Positions 1 through 5,717 of a DNA stretch of 20,693 nucleotides are shown piece by piece (position 1 is the first letter of the stretch; each line of letters starts with the position of its first letter). The DNA is from Clostridium sp. CAG:245. Lineage in GTDB: Bacteria > Bacillota > Clostridia > TANB77 > CAG-508. The notes under the pieces are model-generated. The model had not been told where the DNA came from. It ran no database searches and saw only the letters and a list, made by a program, of their open reading frames with translations. The translations under genes were made by a program, and so were the position numbers. The stretch spans positions 80,522 to 101,214 of the forward strand of contig FR880073.1 in assembly GCA_000435175.1 (NCBI GenBank), given 5' to 3'.

Positions 1-472
1 AGATTGCTCCTGCAGCACCTAAAACACCAGCTGTTCCAAGCCCCATTATTATTCCGGCAAGTATAACACCAGCCATAACTGCAATTACACTCTTTTTAAA
101 ATCCATATCTAAAAGGCTTGCCGCTAAAGTTCCTGTCCAAGCACCTGTTCCGGGAAGTGGAATTCCAACAAATAAGAATAGAGCCCAGTATAAACCTTTA
201 CCAGCTTTTGCTTCCAATTTCTTTCCGCCGTTTTCACCTTTTTCAAGACAGAACTTAAAAAACTTTCCGATAAATTTTTTATCAGATCCCCATACTAGAA
301 CTTTTCTTGCAAAGAAGAATATGAATGGTACAGGAAGCATATTTCCAACAATACAAATAATATAAAGCCATAATGGATTTAGTCCCATGCCTAATCCGAT
401 TGGAATAGATCCTCTTAATTCAATTAGTGGTACCATAGATACCAAAAACATTAATGCATATTTCTTAAACAT
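1..472 (-). CDS. Small multidrug-export-like membrane protein, partial (C-terminus beyond window)
   Basis: Reading leftward from an ATG at 472, an open frame of 157 codons runs off the window edge. It begins MFKKYALMFLVSMVPLIE and is followed by LRGSIPIGLGMG. This PxIELRGSIPIG motif is the hallmark of the COG2426/PF06695 'small multi-drug export' membrane family; transport function there is inferred and poorly tested. Hydrophobic segments lie around residues 5-20, 35-55, 95-115 and 125-150, with a basic stretch rich in Lys (about residues 65-90) between them. A second conserved motif, GIPLPGTGAW, sits near residue 110. The start is supported by a GGAAAGG ribosome binding site just upstream. 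It is transcribed away from the antitoxin gene at 780. The substrate cannot be told from sequence. Confidence 0.8.
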   Translation of the reverse strand, partial: MFKKYALMFLVSMVPLIELRGSIPIGLGMGLNPLWLYIICIVGNMLPVPFIFFFARKVLVWGSDKKFIGKFFKFCLEKGENGGKKLEAKAGKGLYWALFLFVGIPLPGTGAWTGTLAASLLDMDFKKSVIAVMAGVILAGIIMGLGTAGVLGAAGAI

Positions 473-553
473 TATAAATTCAATCCTTTCCACATTTGTT
501 TAGCTCTGCAAAGTGTGCAGAAAAATATTAACTTCTAAAATTAGTACTTACGA

Positions 554-583
554 ATTATAACATTATAGGAACGTGCTAGTCAA
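554..583 (-). promoter_or_regulatory. Sigma-A promoter for the export-like gene
   Basis: On the minus strand TTGACT (583-578) is followed after 18 bases by TATAAT (559-554). The 5' leader of the gene at 472 then holds a small CTGCA/TGCAG hairpin (about 504-520) before the ribosome binding site. Confidence 0.6.
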
Positions 584-724
584 TACAATTTAATAAAATG
601 AAAAATGATGCATTTTAATTAAGATGAATTTAAAATTTAGAATAAAAATACTTAATGTATGAAAAATTGGAACAGAATATTCGCTATAGCGAAACCTTGG
701 TCGAACTTTGTCGATGAGATTTTC
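584..724. other. Intergenic stretch with palindrome and paired TCGA-type boxes
   Basis: The 307-base gap between the export-like gene (ends 472) and the antitoxin (starts 780) holds no gene. It contains the minus-strand promoter, a perfect 14-base palindrome at 680-693, and at about 699-716 two direct GTCGA(A/T) motifs 10 bases apart (GGTCGAAC and TTGTCGATG), just upstream of the antitoxin -35. The latter resemble Spo0A boxes (TGTCGAA) with one mismatch each and could equally be an operator for the antitoxin. No other structure was noticed. Confidence 0.4.
680..693. repeat. Perfect palindrome TTCGCTATAGCGAA
   Basis: A 14-base perfect palindrome lies about 90 bases before the antitoxin start. 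A copy with one change (TTCACTATAGCGAA) lies just after the same gene at 1146-1159. The TTCGC/GCGAA arms match the ends of the 35 bp palindrome family found elsewhere in the window (TTTCGCCC...GGGCGAAA), so it may be a short relative of that family; that link is inference. Confidence 0.6.
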
Positions 725-753
725 TTGACAATATACAAAAATTAATATACAAT
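725..753 (+). promoter_or_regulatory. Sigma-A promoter of the first antitoxin gene
   Basis: A consensus TTGACA (725-730) is separated by exactly 17 bases from TACAAT (748-753). The transcript start would be near 760, leaving a very short leader that contains an AAAAGGAGG ribosome binding site (763-771). Confidence 0.75.
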
Positions 754-779
754 TTTGATATCAAAAGGAGGAGAGAGCT

Positions 780-1127
780 ATGCCATTAATAATACCAAGT
801 GCGGATTTAAGGAATAACTATAATAAAATTTCAAAGAGATGCCATGAAACTAAAGAACCAATCTATGTTACTAGAAATGGAGTGAATGATTTAGTTGTAT
901 TAAGTGATGAGGTATTCGAAAAAATGAGAAAGCAAAATGAAGAAAGCGAAGAAGAAAGAATAGACAGATTAGTATCAGAAAAATTTGACAAGCAATATAA
1001 AGACTTAGAAGATTTTAAAAATGATTTATTAAAAAATATATCTATTGCATTAAAACAAGCTGAAAATGGGGAAGTAATATCATTTGAGGATTTTTGTAAG
1101 GAGATGAGTGAAGAATATGGATTGTAG
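780..1127 (+). CDS. Phd/YefM-family antitoxin (orphan)
   Basis: A 115-residue protein whose first 50 residues follow the Phd/YefM DNA-binding fold: IPSADLRNNYNKI, then EPIYVTRNGVNDLVVLSDE and FEKM. In this family the N-terminal half dimerises and binds the operator, while the C-terminal half wraps a RelE/ParE-type toxin. The second half here is charged and helical and ends in EDFCKEMSEEYGL, as expected for a toxin-neutralising tail. The ATG at 780 follows an AAAAGGAGG ribosome binding site and a consensus promoter. No complete toxin follows: only a 12-codon overlapping reading frame survives (1117-1155). It may repress its own promoter, as relatives do. The family call is firm; whether it still has a partner elsewhere is unknown. 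Confidence 0.85.
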   Translation: MPLIIPSADLRNNYNKISKRCHETKEPIYVTRNGVNDLVVLSDEVFEKMRKQNEESEEERIDRLVSEKFDKQYKDLEDFKNDLLKNISIALKQAENGEVISFEDFCKEMSEEYGL

Positions 1128-1155
1128 AAATAAATATGTATATTTTTCACTATAG
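1117..1155 (+). pseudogene. Probable 5' stub of a lost RelE/ParE toxin
   Basis: An ATG at 1117 overlaps the antitoxin stop by 11 bases, the usual arrangement for these pairs, and encodes MDCRNKYVYFSL before a TAG at 1153. The opening resembles the starts of RelE/ParE toxins (a Lys-Tyr-x-Val-x-Phe-type first strand). The frame ends inside the palindrome copy TTCACTATAGCGAA (1146-1159), and nothing resembling the rest of a toxin follows. The assignment is inference from position and 12 residues only. Confidence 0.45.
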
Positions 1156-1159
1156 CGAA
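1146..1159. repeat. Second copy of the 14-base palindrome (one mismatch)
   Basis: TTCACTATAGCGAA differs at one base from the perfect palindrome at 680-693, and both are followed by A. The two copies bracket the orphan antitoxin gene. This copy supplies the stop codon that ends the toxin stub. Confidence 0.6.
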
Positions 1160-1182
1160 AGCAAATATTCATCTAAAATTTC

Positions 1183-1211
1183 TTTACATTTCCATAAAAA
1201 TATGATATTAT
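1183..1211 (+). promoter_or_regulatory. Sigma-A promoter of the pheST operon
   Basis: TTTACA (1183-1188) and TATTAT (1206-1211) are spaced by 17 bases, immediately upstream of the T-box leader. Transcription would start near 1218. Confidence 0.7.
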
Positions 1212-1217
1212 TGTTAA

Positions 1218-1577
1218 TGTTAAAGCCTATGAAGAAGCAAAGTATGTAATTTGCAAATATATTTCAGAGAGCAAGGTTATAGCTGGAAGCCGTGCATATA
1301 TAAATTACAGAAATTTCACTTTGGAGGTTTCTTTTTGAAGAGAGCAATCTTGTGTAGGAAAGAACGGTAGCAAACGTTATAGCTGTAATGAGGTTAATTT
1401 TATTAGAAGAGTTTAGTTGTAGATATTTTTGTAAGAAGCGTTAATAAGATGATAAATATTTATAAATTCTACTAAGTTGTTAATAAAAATAGGTGGTACC
1501 ACGGATATTAAAGCCATTCGTCCTATTAAATATAGAATATGAAGAGTATTTATATTTAATAAGTGAATGGCTTTTTT
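1218..1577 (+). promoter_or_regulatory. T-box riboswitch, Phe (UUC) specifier
   Basis: The leader contains the invariant T-box sequence AGGTGGTACCACG at 1491-1503. It is followed by a terminator helix (1510-1577) that the T-box arm can compete with as antiterminator. Stem I features are visible: the AGAGAGC/GCTGGAAG distal elements around 1266-1289, and the specifier region where TTC (1315-1317) precedes the usual ACTTTGGAG. UUC is a phenylalanine codon and the next gene is pheS, so the two agree. By established knowledge of T-boxes, uncharged tRNA-Phe pairs with the specifier and with the T-box bulge, stabilising the antiterminator and switching on pheST. The exact 5' end is inferred from the promoter. 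Confidence 0.95.
1510..1577 (+). terminator. T-box conditional terminator
   Basis: AAAGCCATTC (1510-1519) pairs with GAATGGCTTT (1565-1574) and is followed by a T run to 1577. The 45-base loop is AT-rich. It is the off-state of the Phe T-box. Confidence 0.9.
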
Positions 1578-1672
1578 GATGCAAAAATTATCAGTTGAAG
1601 AATGGCATGAGTAAAATTCGCATTTTGTTATTTTTAACTGAAGTTAAAATAAAAGAAAGGATTGTGATTTTA

Positions 1673-2710
1673 ATGAAAGAAAAGCTTGAAGCAATAAGCA
1701 AGATGTCAAAAGAGAAAATTGCTGAAATTAAAGACAGCCAAGCCTTGAATGATTTTAAGGTTAAGGTTTTAGGAAAAAAAGGTGAACTTACAGAGATTTT
1801 AAGAGGTATGAAAGACATTGCGGCTGAAGAAAGACCAGTTGTAGGGAACCTTGTAAATAAAATCAGAGATGAGATTGAGCAAATGATTGATGAGAAGGAA
1901 TCCGAGTTTAAGAATAAAGATTTACAAGAAAGACTAGAAAAAGAGAAGATAGATGTAACTCTTCCAGCTACTAAAGTAAAAAGAGGAAGTGAGCATCCAT
2001 TAAACAGAGTAATAGAAGAAGTTGAAGATTTATTCGTTTCTATGGGATATGATGTTGTATCTGGCCCAGAACTTGAAACTGACGAATATTGTTTTGAAAG
2101 GCTAAACCTTCCAAAGGGACATCCAGCAAGAGATATGCAAGATAGTTTCTACATAACATCAGAATATTTGCTTAGAACTCAAACGTCTGCAGTGCAAGCA
2201 AGAACAATGATGTCAAATACAGAAAAGACTCCAATAAGAGTAATTTGCCCAGGAAAAACTTACAGAAAAGAAGACGATGCAACACACTCACATCAATTTA
2301 ATCAAGTTGAAGGATTGGTAATAGATAAAAATATTTCATTTGCGGACTTAAAGGGAACACTAGAAATATTCATGAGAAAAATGCTTGGAGAAAACACACA
2401 ATTAAGATTTAGACCAAGTTACTTCCCATTCACAGAGCCATCTTACGAAGTTGATGTAAGTTGCTTTAAGTGTGGAGGAAAAGGCTGTAACTTATGCAAA
2501 CAAACAGGATGGATAGAACTTTTAGGTTCTGGAATAGTACATCCAAACGTATTAAAAATGAATGGATACGACCCAGAAGTATATAGCGGGTTTGCATTCG
2601 GCACAGGACTAGACCGTTTGGCAATGTTTAAATATGGAATAACAGACATGAGACTTCTATATACAAACGATGTGAAATTCCTATCACAATTTGATAGAAT
2701 GGATAAATAG
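1673..2710 (+). CDS. pheS: Phenylalanine--tRNA ligase alpha subunit
   Basis: The catalytic subunit of the alpha2-beta2 synthetase that charges tRNA-Phe in the cytoplasm. The N-terminal coiled coil (about residues 1-90, including VLGKKGELTEILRGM) binds tRNA. The class II core shows motif 2 (GKTYRKEDDATHSHQF), the conserved Cys-rich loop CFKCGGKGCNLCKQTGW, and motif 3 (FGTGLDRLAMFKYGI). The ATG at 1673 is preferred because it gives 345 residues, the normal bacterial length, and aligns with known starts. The open frame continues upstream to 1595 but has no ribosome binding site there; the GAAAGG before 1673 is rather far (about 12 bases). It is first in an operon with pheT and lies behind the Phe T-box. 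Confidence 0.97.
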   Translation: MKEKLEAISKMSKEKIAEIKDSQALNDFKVKVLGKKGELTEILRGMKDIAAEERPVVGNLVNKIRDEIEQMIDEKESEFKNKDLQERLEKEKIDVTLPATKVKRGSEHPLNRVIEEVEDLFVSMGYDVVSGPELETDEYCFERLNLPKGHPARDMQDSFYITSEYLLRTQTSAVQARTMMSNTEKTPIRVICPGKTYRKEDDATHSHQFNQVEGLVIDKNISFADLKGTLEIFMRKMLGENTQLRFRPSYFPFTEPSYEVDVSCFKCGGKGCNLCKQTGWIELLGSGIVHPNVLKMNGYDPEVYSGFAFGTGLDRLAMFKYGITDMRLLYTNDVKFLSQFDRMDK

Positions 2711-2713
2711 AAA

Positions 2714-2748
2714 TTTCGCCCAATAGGGACGCCCATTTTGGGGCGAAA
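2714..2748 (+). repeat. 35 bp intergenic palindrome, copy 1
   Basis: Arms TTTCGCCC (2714-2721) and GGGCGAAA (2741-2748) enclose AATAGGGACGCCCATTTTG. It begins exactly 3 bases after the pheS stop and fills most of the 52-base pheS-pheT gap. There is no T run, so it is not an ordinary terminator, and pheT must be transcribed through it. Confidence 0.9.
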
Positions 2749-2762
2749 GAAAGGAAAGAGTT

Positions 2763-5150
2763 ATGATTTTAAGTACGAATTTTTTAAAAGATTATTTAGA
2801 TATAGATTTTGATACTACTGATAAAATACATGAGCTTGCAGAGAATATGACTAAGGTTGGCAATGAATATGACTCTGCTAAGAAGCTTATTGATGCTACT
2901 AATTTGACTATTGGAGAGGTTTTAGAGTGTGAAATGCACCCAGATTCTGACCATTTGCATGTGTGCAAAGTTAATGTGGGAGATGAAGTTTTGCAAATTG
3001 TTTGTGGTGCTCCAAATGTTAGAAAGGGTTTGAAGGTTATTGTCGCACTTCCTGGTGCAAAACTTCCAGGGGGAACTATAAGCAAAAGTATGAAACGTGG
3101 AGTTGAGTCTAATGGTATGTTGTGCTCTATTGCAGAGCTTGGATTGGAAAGCAAGTTTTTAAATCCAGAGGATAAAGATGGAATACACGAGTTGCCAGCT
3201 GATGCTCCTGTTGGCGAGGATCCTATTAAATATATGCAGATGGACGATGGAGTTATCGACTTTGAACTTACTGCAAACCGTGGAGATTTACTAAGTATTT
3301 TAGGAATGGCTTATGAAGTTGGTGCAATTTATGATAAAAAGGTTAAAGATGTTGATTTGTCTCATGGACAAAATAACGAAAATATTGCAGATAGTTTTAA
3401 GTTAAATATAAATACAGATAATTGTACAATGTTCTTGGCTAAGAAAGTTGAGAATGTAGAGATTAAGGAAAGTCCAACATTTATTAAGAATAGACTTATT
3501 GCATGTGGAATAAGACCTATAAATAATGTTGTAGATATTAGCAACTATGTAATGCTAGAGCTAGGCCAACCTCTTCATTTCTATGATGCAGATAAACTTC
3601 AAAATGTTATAGAAGTAAGAATGGCTGAAAATGGCGAGAAACTAACTACTTTAGATAATATAAAAAGAACACTTACATCAGATGATATTGTAATATCAAA
3701 TGGAAAAGAGGCCATAGGTCTTGCTGGTGTTATGGGAGGCTTAGATACAGAAATTACAGAAAATACTAAGAATGTAATAGTAGAAGCCGCAATATTTAAT
3801 CAAGTAAAAGTAAGAAAAACTGCACAAAAAATAGTAAGAAGCGAAGCAAGCAATCGTTTTGAAAAAGGACTAGATCCAAACAGAACTTATATGGCTGCTG
3901 AGCGTGCTGTGAAACTTCTTGAAGAATATGCAAATGGAACTGTTGTTGGTGGAACAGTAGAATATAACAAAGAAGATATGTCAGACAAAGTAATAGAAAT
4001 TACATATAAAAAAATAAATGATGTTTTAGGAACAGAATTGCCAAAGCAAGACGTTTTAGATGTATTTAGAAAATTAGGCTTTAGCTGTAAGCAAGACGGA
4101 GAAAAAATTGAGGTTTCTGTTCCAAGAAGAAGACTAGATATTTCTATTAAAGAAGATTTAATAGAAGAAGTTGGACGTATATATGGAGTTGACAATATTG
4201 CTTCAAAAGTACCAGTAATGCCAATAAAACTTGGAAGTTATGACAAGACTACAAGAAAAATAAGACACAAAATGATGAATTTAGGATTAAACGAGACTCT
4301 ATCATATGTATTGGTAAATGAAAAAGAAGCAAAGAACTATGCAGGTTATGACAAGAAAGAAGAATTTGAGGCAATAAAACTATTATCTCCGCTTACAGAA
4401 GACAGAAGCACATTAAGATGCAGTATAATCACATCTTTATATAAGATATATGAATACAATGTTGCACATTATAACAAAAACGTATCAATATTCGAAATAG
4501 GAAAGTCATTCTACAAGAAAGACGAAACATACAACGAAGAAAACAAACTAGCATGTTTAATGACAGGCGATTTCTATGCAGGAATAAACAGCGAAAAGAA
4601 AGTCGATTTCTACATTATTAAAGGAATTGCAGAAGAGCTATTAGATTTCTTAGGATATGCCGGAAGATACAGCTTTGTAGTAAAAGACAGCATGCCAAAA
4701 GAATTACATCCAGGTCAATCTGCATACATATCTGTAAATAACGATATAGTTGGAATAATAGGAAAAATACACCCAGAAATAAATAAAGAAGCGGTATTTG
4801 TAATGGAAATAAATCTAGACAAATTGCTAGAAAAGAAAACTGGAAAAATGAAATACAAAGAAATTTCTAAATATCCAACAGTAAAGAAAGACATAGCAAT
4901 AGTCGTAGACAAAAACATAACAGCCGGAGATATAGCAATGCAAATAAAAAAAGCAGCCGGTTCATTACTAATAAATAGTGAAGTGTTTGATGTTTACACA
5001 GGCACAGGAATAGAAGAAGGCAAAAAGAGCTTAGCGTATTCACTAACATTTGGAAGCAACGACAGAACACTAACAGACGAAGAAATAAATGCAATACTAG
5101 AAAAAATAATAGACAAACTTTCAAAAATAGGAGAAGTAAGAAATAAATAA
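2763..5150 (+). CDS. pheT: Phenylalanine--tRNA ligase beta subunit
   Basis: 795 residues, the usual length. The N-terminal EMAP/OB-fold tRNA-binding domain (about 40-150) includes the HPDSDHLHVCKVNVG and IVCGAPN motifs. The B3/B4 editing domain follows (about 210-390, with NNVVDISNYVMLELGQPLHFYD), then the B5 domain (about 405-480), the catalytic-like core, and the C-terminal ferredoxin-fold anticodon-binding domain (about 700-795, with KYPTVKKDIAIVVD). The editing domain of this family hydrolyses mischarged Tyr-tRNA-Phe. The ATG at 2763 is preceded by AAAGGAAAGAG. It forms the enzyme with PheS and shares its T-box control. Codon choice drifts from T/G-ending codons near the start towards A-ending codons later; I attach no meaning to this. 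Confidence 0.97.
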   Translation: MILSTNFLKDYLDIDFDTTDKIHELAENMTKVGNEYDSAKKLIDATNLTIGEVLECEMHPDSDHLHVCKVNVGDEVLQIVCGAPNVRKGLKVIVALPGAKLPGGTISKSMKRGVESNGMLCSIAELGLESKFLNPEDKDGIHELPADAPVGEDPIKYMQMDDGVIDFELTANRGDLLSILGMAYEVGAIYDKKVKDVDLSHGQNNENIADSFKLNINTDNCTMFLAKKVENVEIKESPTFIKNRLIACGIRPINNVVDISNYVMLELGQPLHFYDADKLQNVIEVRMAENGEKLTTLDNIKRTLTSDDIVISNGKEAIGLAGVMGGLDTEITENTKNVIVEAAIFNQVKVRKTAQKIVRSEASNRFEKGLDPNRTYMAAERAVKLLEEYANGTVVGGTVEYNKEDMSDKVIEITYKKINDVLGTELPKQDVLDVFRKLGFSCKQDGEKIEVSVPRRRLDISIKEDLIEEVGRIYGVDNIASKVPVMPIKLGSYDKTTRKIRHKMMNLGLNETLSYVLVNEKEAKNYAGYDKKEEFEAIKLLSPLTEDRSTLRCSIITSLYKIYEYNVAHYNKNVSIFEIGKSFYKKDETYNEENKLACLMTGDFYAGINSEKKVDFYIIKGIAEELLDFLGYAGRYSFVVKDSMPKELHPGQSAYISVNNDIVGIIGKIHPEINKEAVFVMEINLDKLLEKKTGKMKYKEISKYPTVKKDIAIVVDKNITAGDIAMQIKKAAGSLLINSEVFDVYTGTGIEEGKKSLAYSLTFGSNDRTLTDEEINAILEKIIDKLSKIGEVRNK

Positions 5151-5153
5151 TAT

Positions 5154-5188
5154 TTTCGCCCAATAGGGACGCCCCTTTTTGGGCGAAA
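5154..5188 (+). repeat. 35 bp intergenic palindrome, copy 2
   Basis: TTTCGCCC (5154-5161) and GGGCGAAA (5181-5188) flank AATAGGGACGCCCCTTTTT. It has the same orientation as copy 1 and the same position, starting exactly 3 bases after a stop codon (pheT). It forms the left edge of the peptide/RNA module, with copy 3 inverted on the right. A weak terminator role after pheT cannot be excluded, but no T run follows. Confidence 0.9.
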
Positions 5189-5212
5189 ATTCTCTAACAA
5201 AATATAGCAAAA

Positions 5213-5221
5213 TTTGTCGAA
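5213..5221 (+). promoter_or_regulatory. Spo0A-box-like site (TTTGTCGAA)
   Basis: A full match to the 0A box (core TGTCGAA, here with the preferred TT before it), 30 bases upstream of the -35 of the short forward RNA. A second TGTCGAA lies at 5569-5575. Spo0A binding is inference from the match and from the spore-former context. Confidence 0.45.
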
Positions 5222-5250
5222 CGATTCTTTAATAAAATGAATAAAATATA

Positions 5251-5278
5251 TTGAAAAAAATTAAATATATAGTATAAT
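5251..5278 (+). promoter_or_regulatory. Sigma-A promoter of the short forward RNA
   Basis: TTGAAA (5251-5256) and TATAAT (5273-5278) are spaced by 16 bases. The predicted start is near 5285, only about 90 bases before a strong terminator, so the promoter appears to serve a small RNA. Confidence 0.6.
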
Positions 5279-5284
5279 AATAAC

Positions 5285-5373
5285 AGAAACTTTTTCAAGG
5301 GAATCATTTCAAGGAAGATGTGCAATCAAAGATTGCAAAAAAAACAGGTATGTGCTAGCATACCTGTTTTTCA
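5285..5373 (+). ncRNA. Candidate small RNA, possible antisense RNA to the peptide mRNA
   Basis: A promoter (5251-5278) and a strong terminator (5340-5373) define a transcript of about 90 bases with no convincing gene. It would contain a hairpin GCAATC-AAA-GATTGC (5322-5336), an A run, and the terminator stem AACAGGTATG/CATACCTGTT. It converges on the minus-strand peptide gene at 5375-5509, whose mRNA must end in the same terminator. The two RNAs would therefore be complementary across at least that stem. This is the layout of type I antitoxin RNAs such as the Fst/RNAII pair. One reading frame with a weak ribosome binding site (from 5319) reads straight through the terminator and is not credible. 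No RNA family was recognised. Confidence 0.45.
5340..5373. terminator. Bidirectional terminator shared by convergent transcripts
   Basis: A perfect 10 bp stem, AACAGGTATG (5343-5352) with CATACCTGTT (5359-5368), has a TGCTAG loop. It is followed by T's on the plus strand and preceded by an A run (5337-5344), which is a T run on the minus strand. It can therefore stop RNA polymerase from both sides. Confidence 0.85.
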
Positions 5374-5374
5374 A

Positions 5375-5509
5375 TTATTGCTTAAAAGTATCAATAATTG
5401 ACTTAAGAACTTGAGCTATTTTTAAGATATACTTAAATACAATTAATGTACTATGTAAAAACTTAAAAATTCTCTTAGAGTTCTTTTTCTTACGTACTTT
5501 CTTCTTCAA
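5375..5509 (-). CDS. 44-residue cationic amphipathic peptide, possible type I toxin
   Basis: A minus-strand frame starts at TTG (5509-5507) with an excellent ribosome binding site, GAAAGGAGGTGAG, 8 bases upstream, and ends in TAA (5377-5375) beside the shared terminator. The peptide starts (M)KKKVRKKKNSKR, then has about 30 residues alternating hydrophobic and Lys residues (RIFKFLHSTLIVFKYILK, IAQVLKSIIDTFKQ). This suggests a strongly basic, membrane-seeking amphipathic helix. It has no Cys or signal peptide and I recognise no family. A promoter with a Spo0A-like box lies upstream (5542-5575). Gene layout (small basic/hydrophobic peptide, convergent short RNA, shared terminator) fits a type I toxin; a secreted or regulatory peptide is the alternative. 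That it is a real gene is well supported; its function is inference. Confidence 0.65.
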   Translation of the reverse strand: MKKKVRKKKNSKRIFKFLHSTLIVFKYILKIAQVLKSIIDTFKQ

Positions 5510-5541
5510 GAGACTCACCTCCTTTCAAAGAAGATAACATA

Positions 5542-5575
5542 ATTATAATACATAAAAAATGCGAAGTCTGTCGAA
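5542..5575 (-). promoter_or_regulatory. Promoter of the peptide gene with overlapping Spo0A-like box
   Basis: On the minus strand a consensus TATAAT lies at 5547-5542. The expected -35 site (about 5570-5565, CAGACT) is poor but abuts TTCGACA (5575-5569), the reverse of a TGTCGAA 0A box. A box at the -35 with a weak hexamer is typical of promoters that need Spo0A for activation; repression is also possible. The regulatory role is inference. Confidence 0.5.
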
Positions 5576-5609
5576 CGGTGTAAACATAATATAATATTTT
5601 TAAAATTTG

Positions 5610-5638
5610 TAGACAGCTGGTAGAAAATGTATTATACT
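5610..5638 (+). promoter_or_regulatory. Sigma-A promoter of radA-disA
   Basis: TAGACA (5610-5615) and TATACT (5633-5638) are spaced by 17 bases. The leader includes palindrome copy 3 before the radA ribosome binding site. Confidence 0.65.
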
Positions 5639-5661
5639 AATACAGAATTTGAAAAAATAGT

Positions 5662-5696
5662 TTTCGCCCAGGAAAGGGCGTACCTAATGGGCGAAA
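5662..5696 (-). repeat. 35 bp intergenic palindrome, copy 3 (inverted)
   Basis: TTTCGCCC (5662-5669) and GGGCGAAA (5689-5696) enclose AGGAAAGGGCGTACCTAAT, so the core is in the opposite orientation to copies 1 and 2, with one change (GTACC for GTCCC). It lies in the radA 5' leader, 8 bases before the ribosome binding site. With copy 2 it brackets the peptide/RNA module in inverted orientation. Confidence 0.85.
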
Positions 5697-5717
5697 TTAA
5701 TAAAAAGGAGAGTGCAT

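Noticed and set aside
680..1159. Antitoxin region as a mobile element bounded by inverted repeats
   Set aside because: The bounding 14-base palindromes are symmetric, no transposase or target duplication is visible, and a simple operator or small repeat explains them as well.
2714..5188. 35 bp palindromes as rho-independent terminators
   Set aside because: None has a T run after the stem, copies 1 and 4 lie inside operons, copy 3 is in a 5' leader, and copy 5 follows a proper terminator.
5319..5400. Plus-strand frame from ATG 5319 (MCNQRLQKK...)
   Set aside because: It reads through the strong terminator hairpin and is opposite the well-supported peptide gene; the region is better explained as a short RNA.
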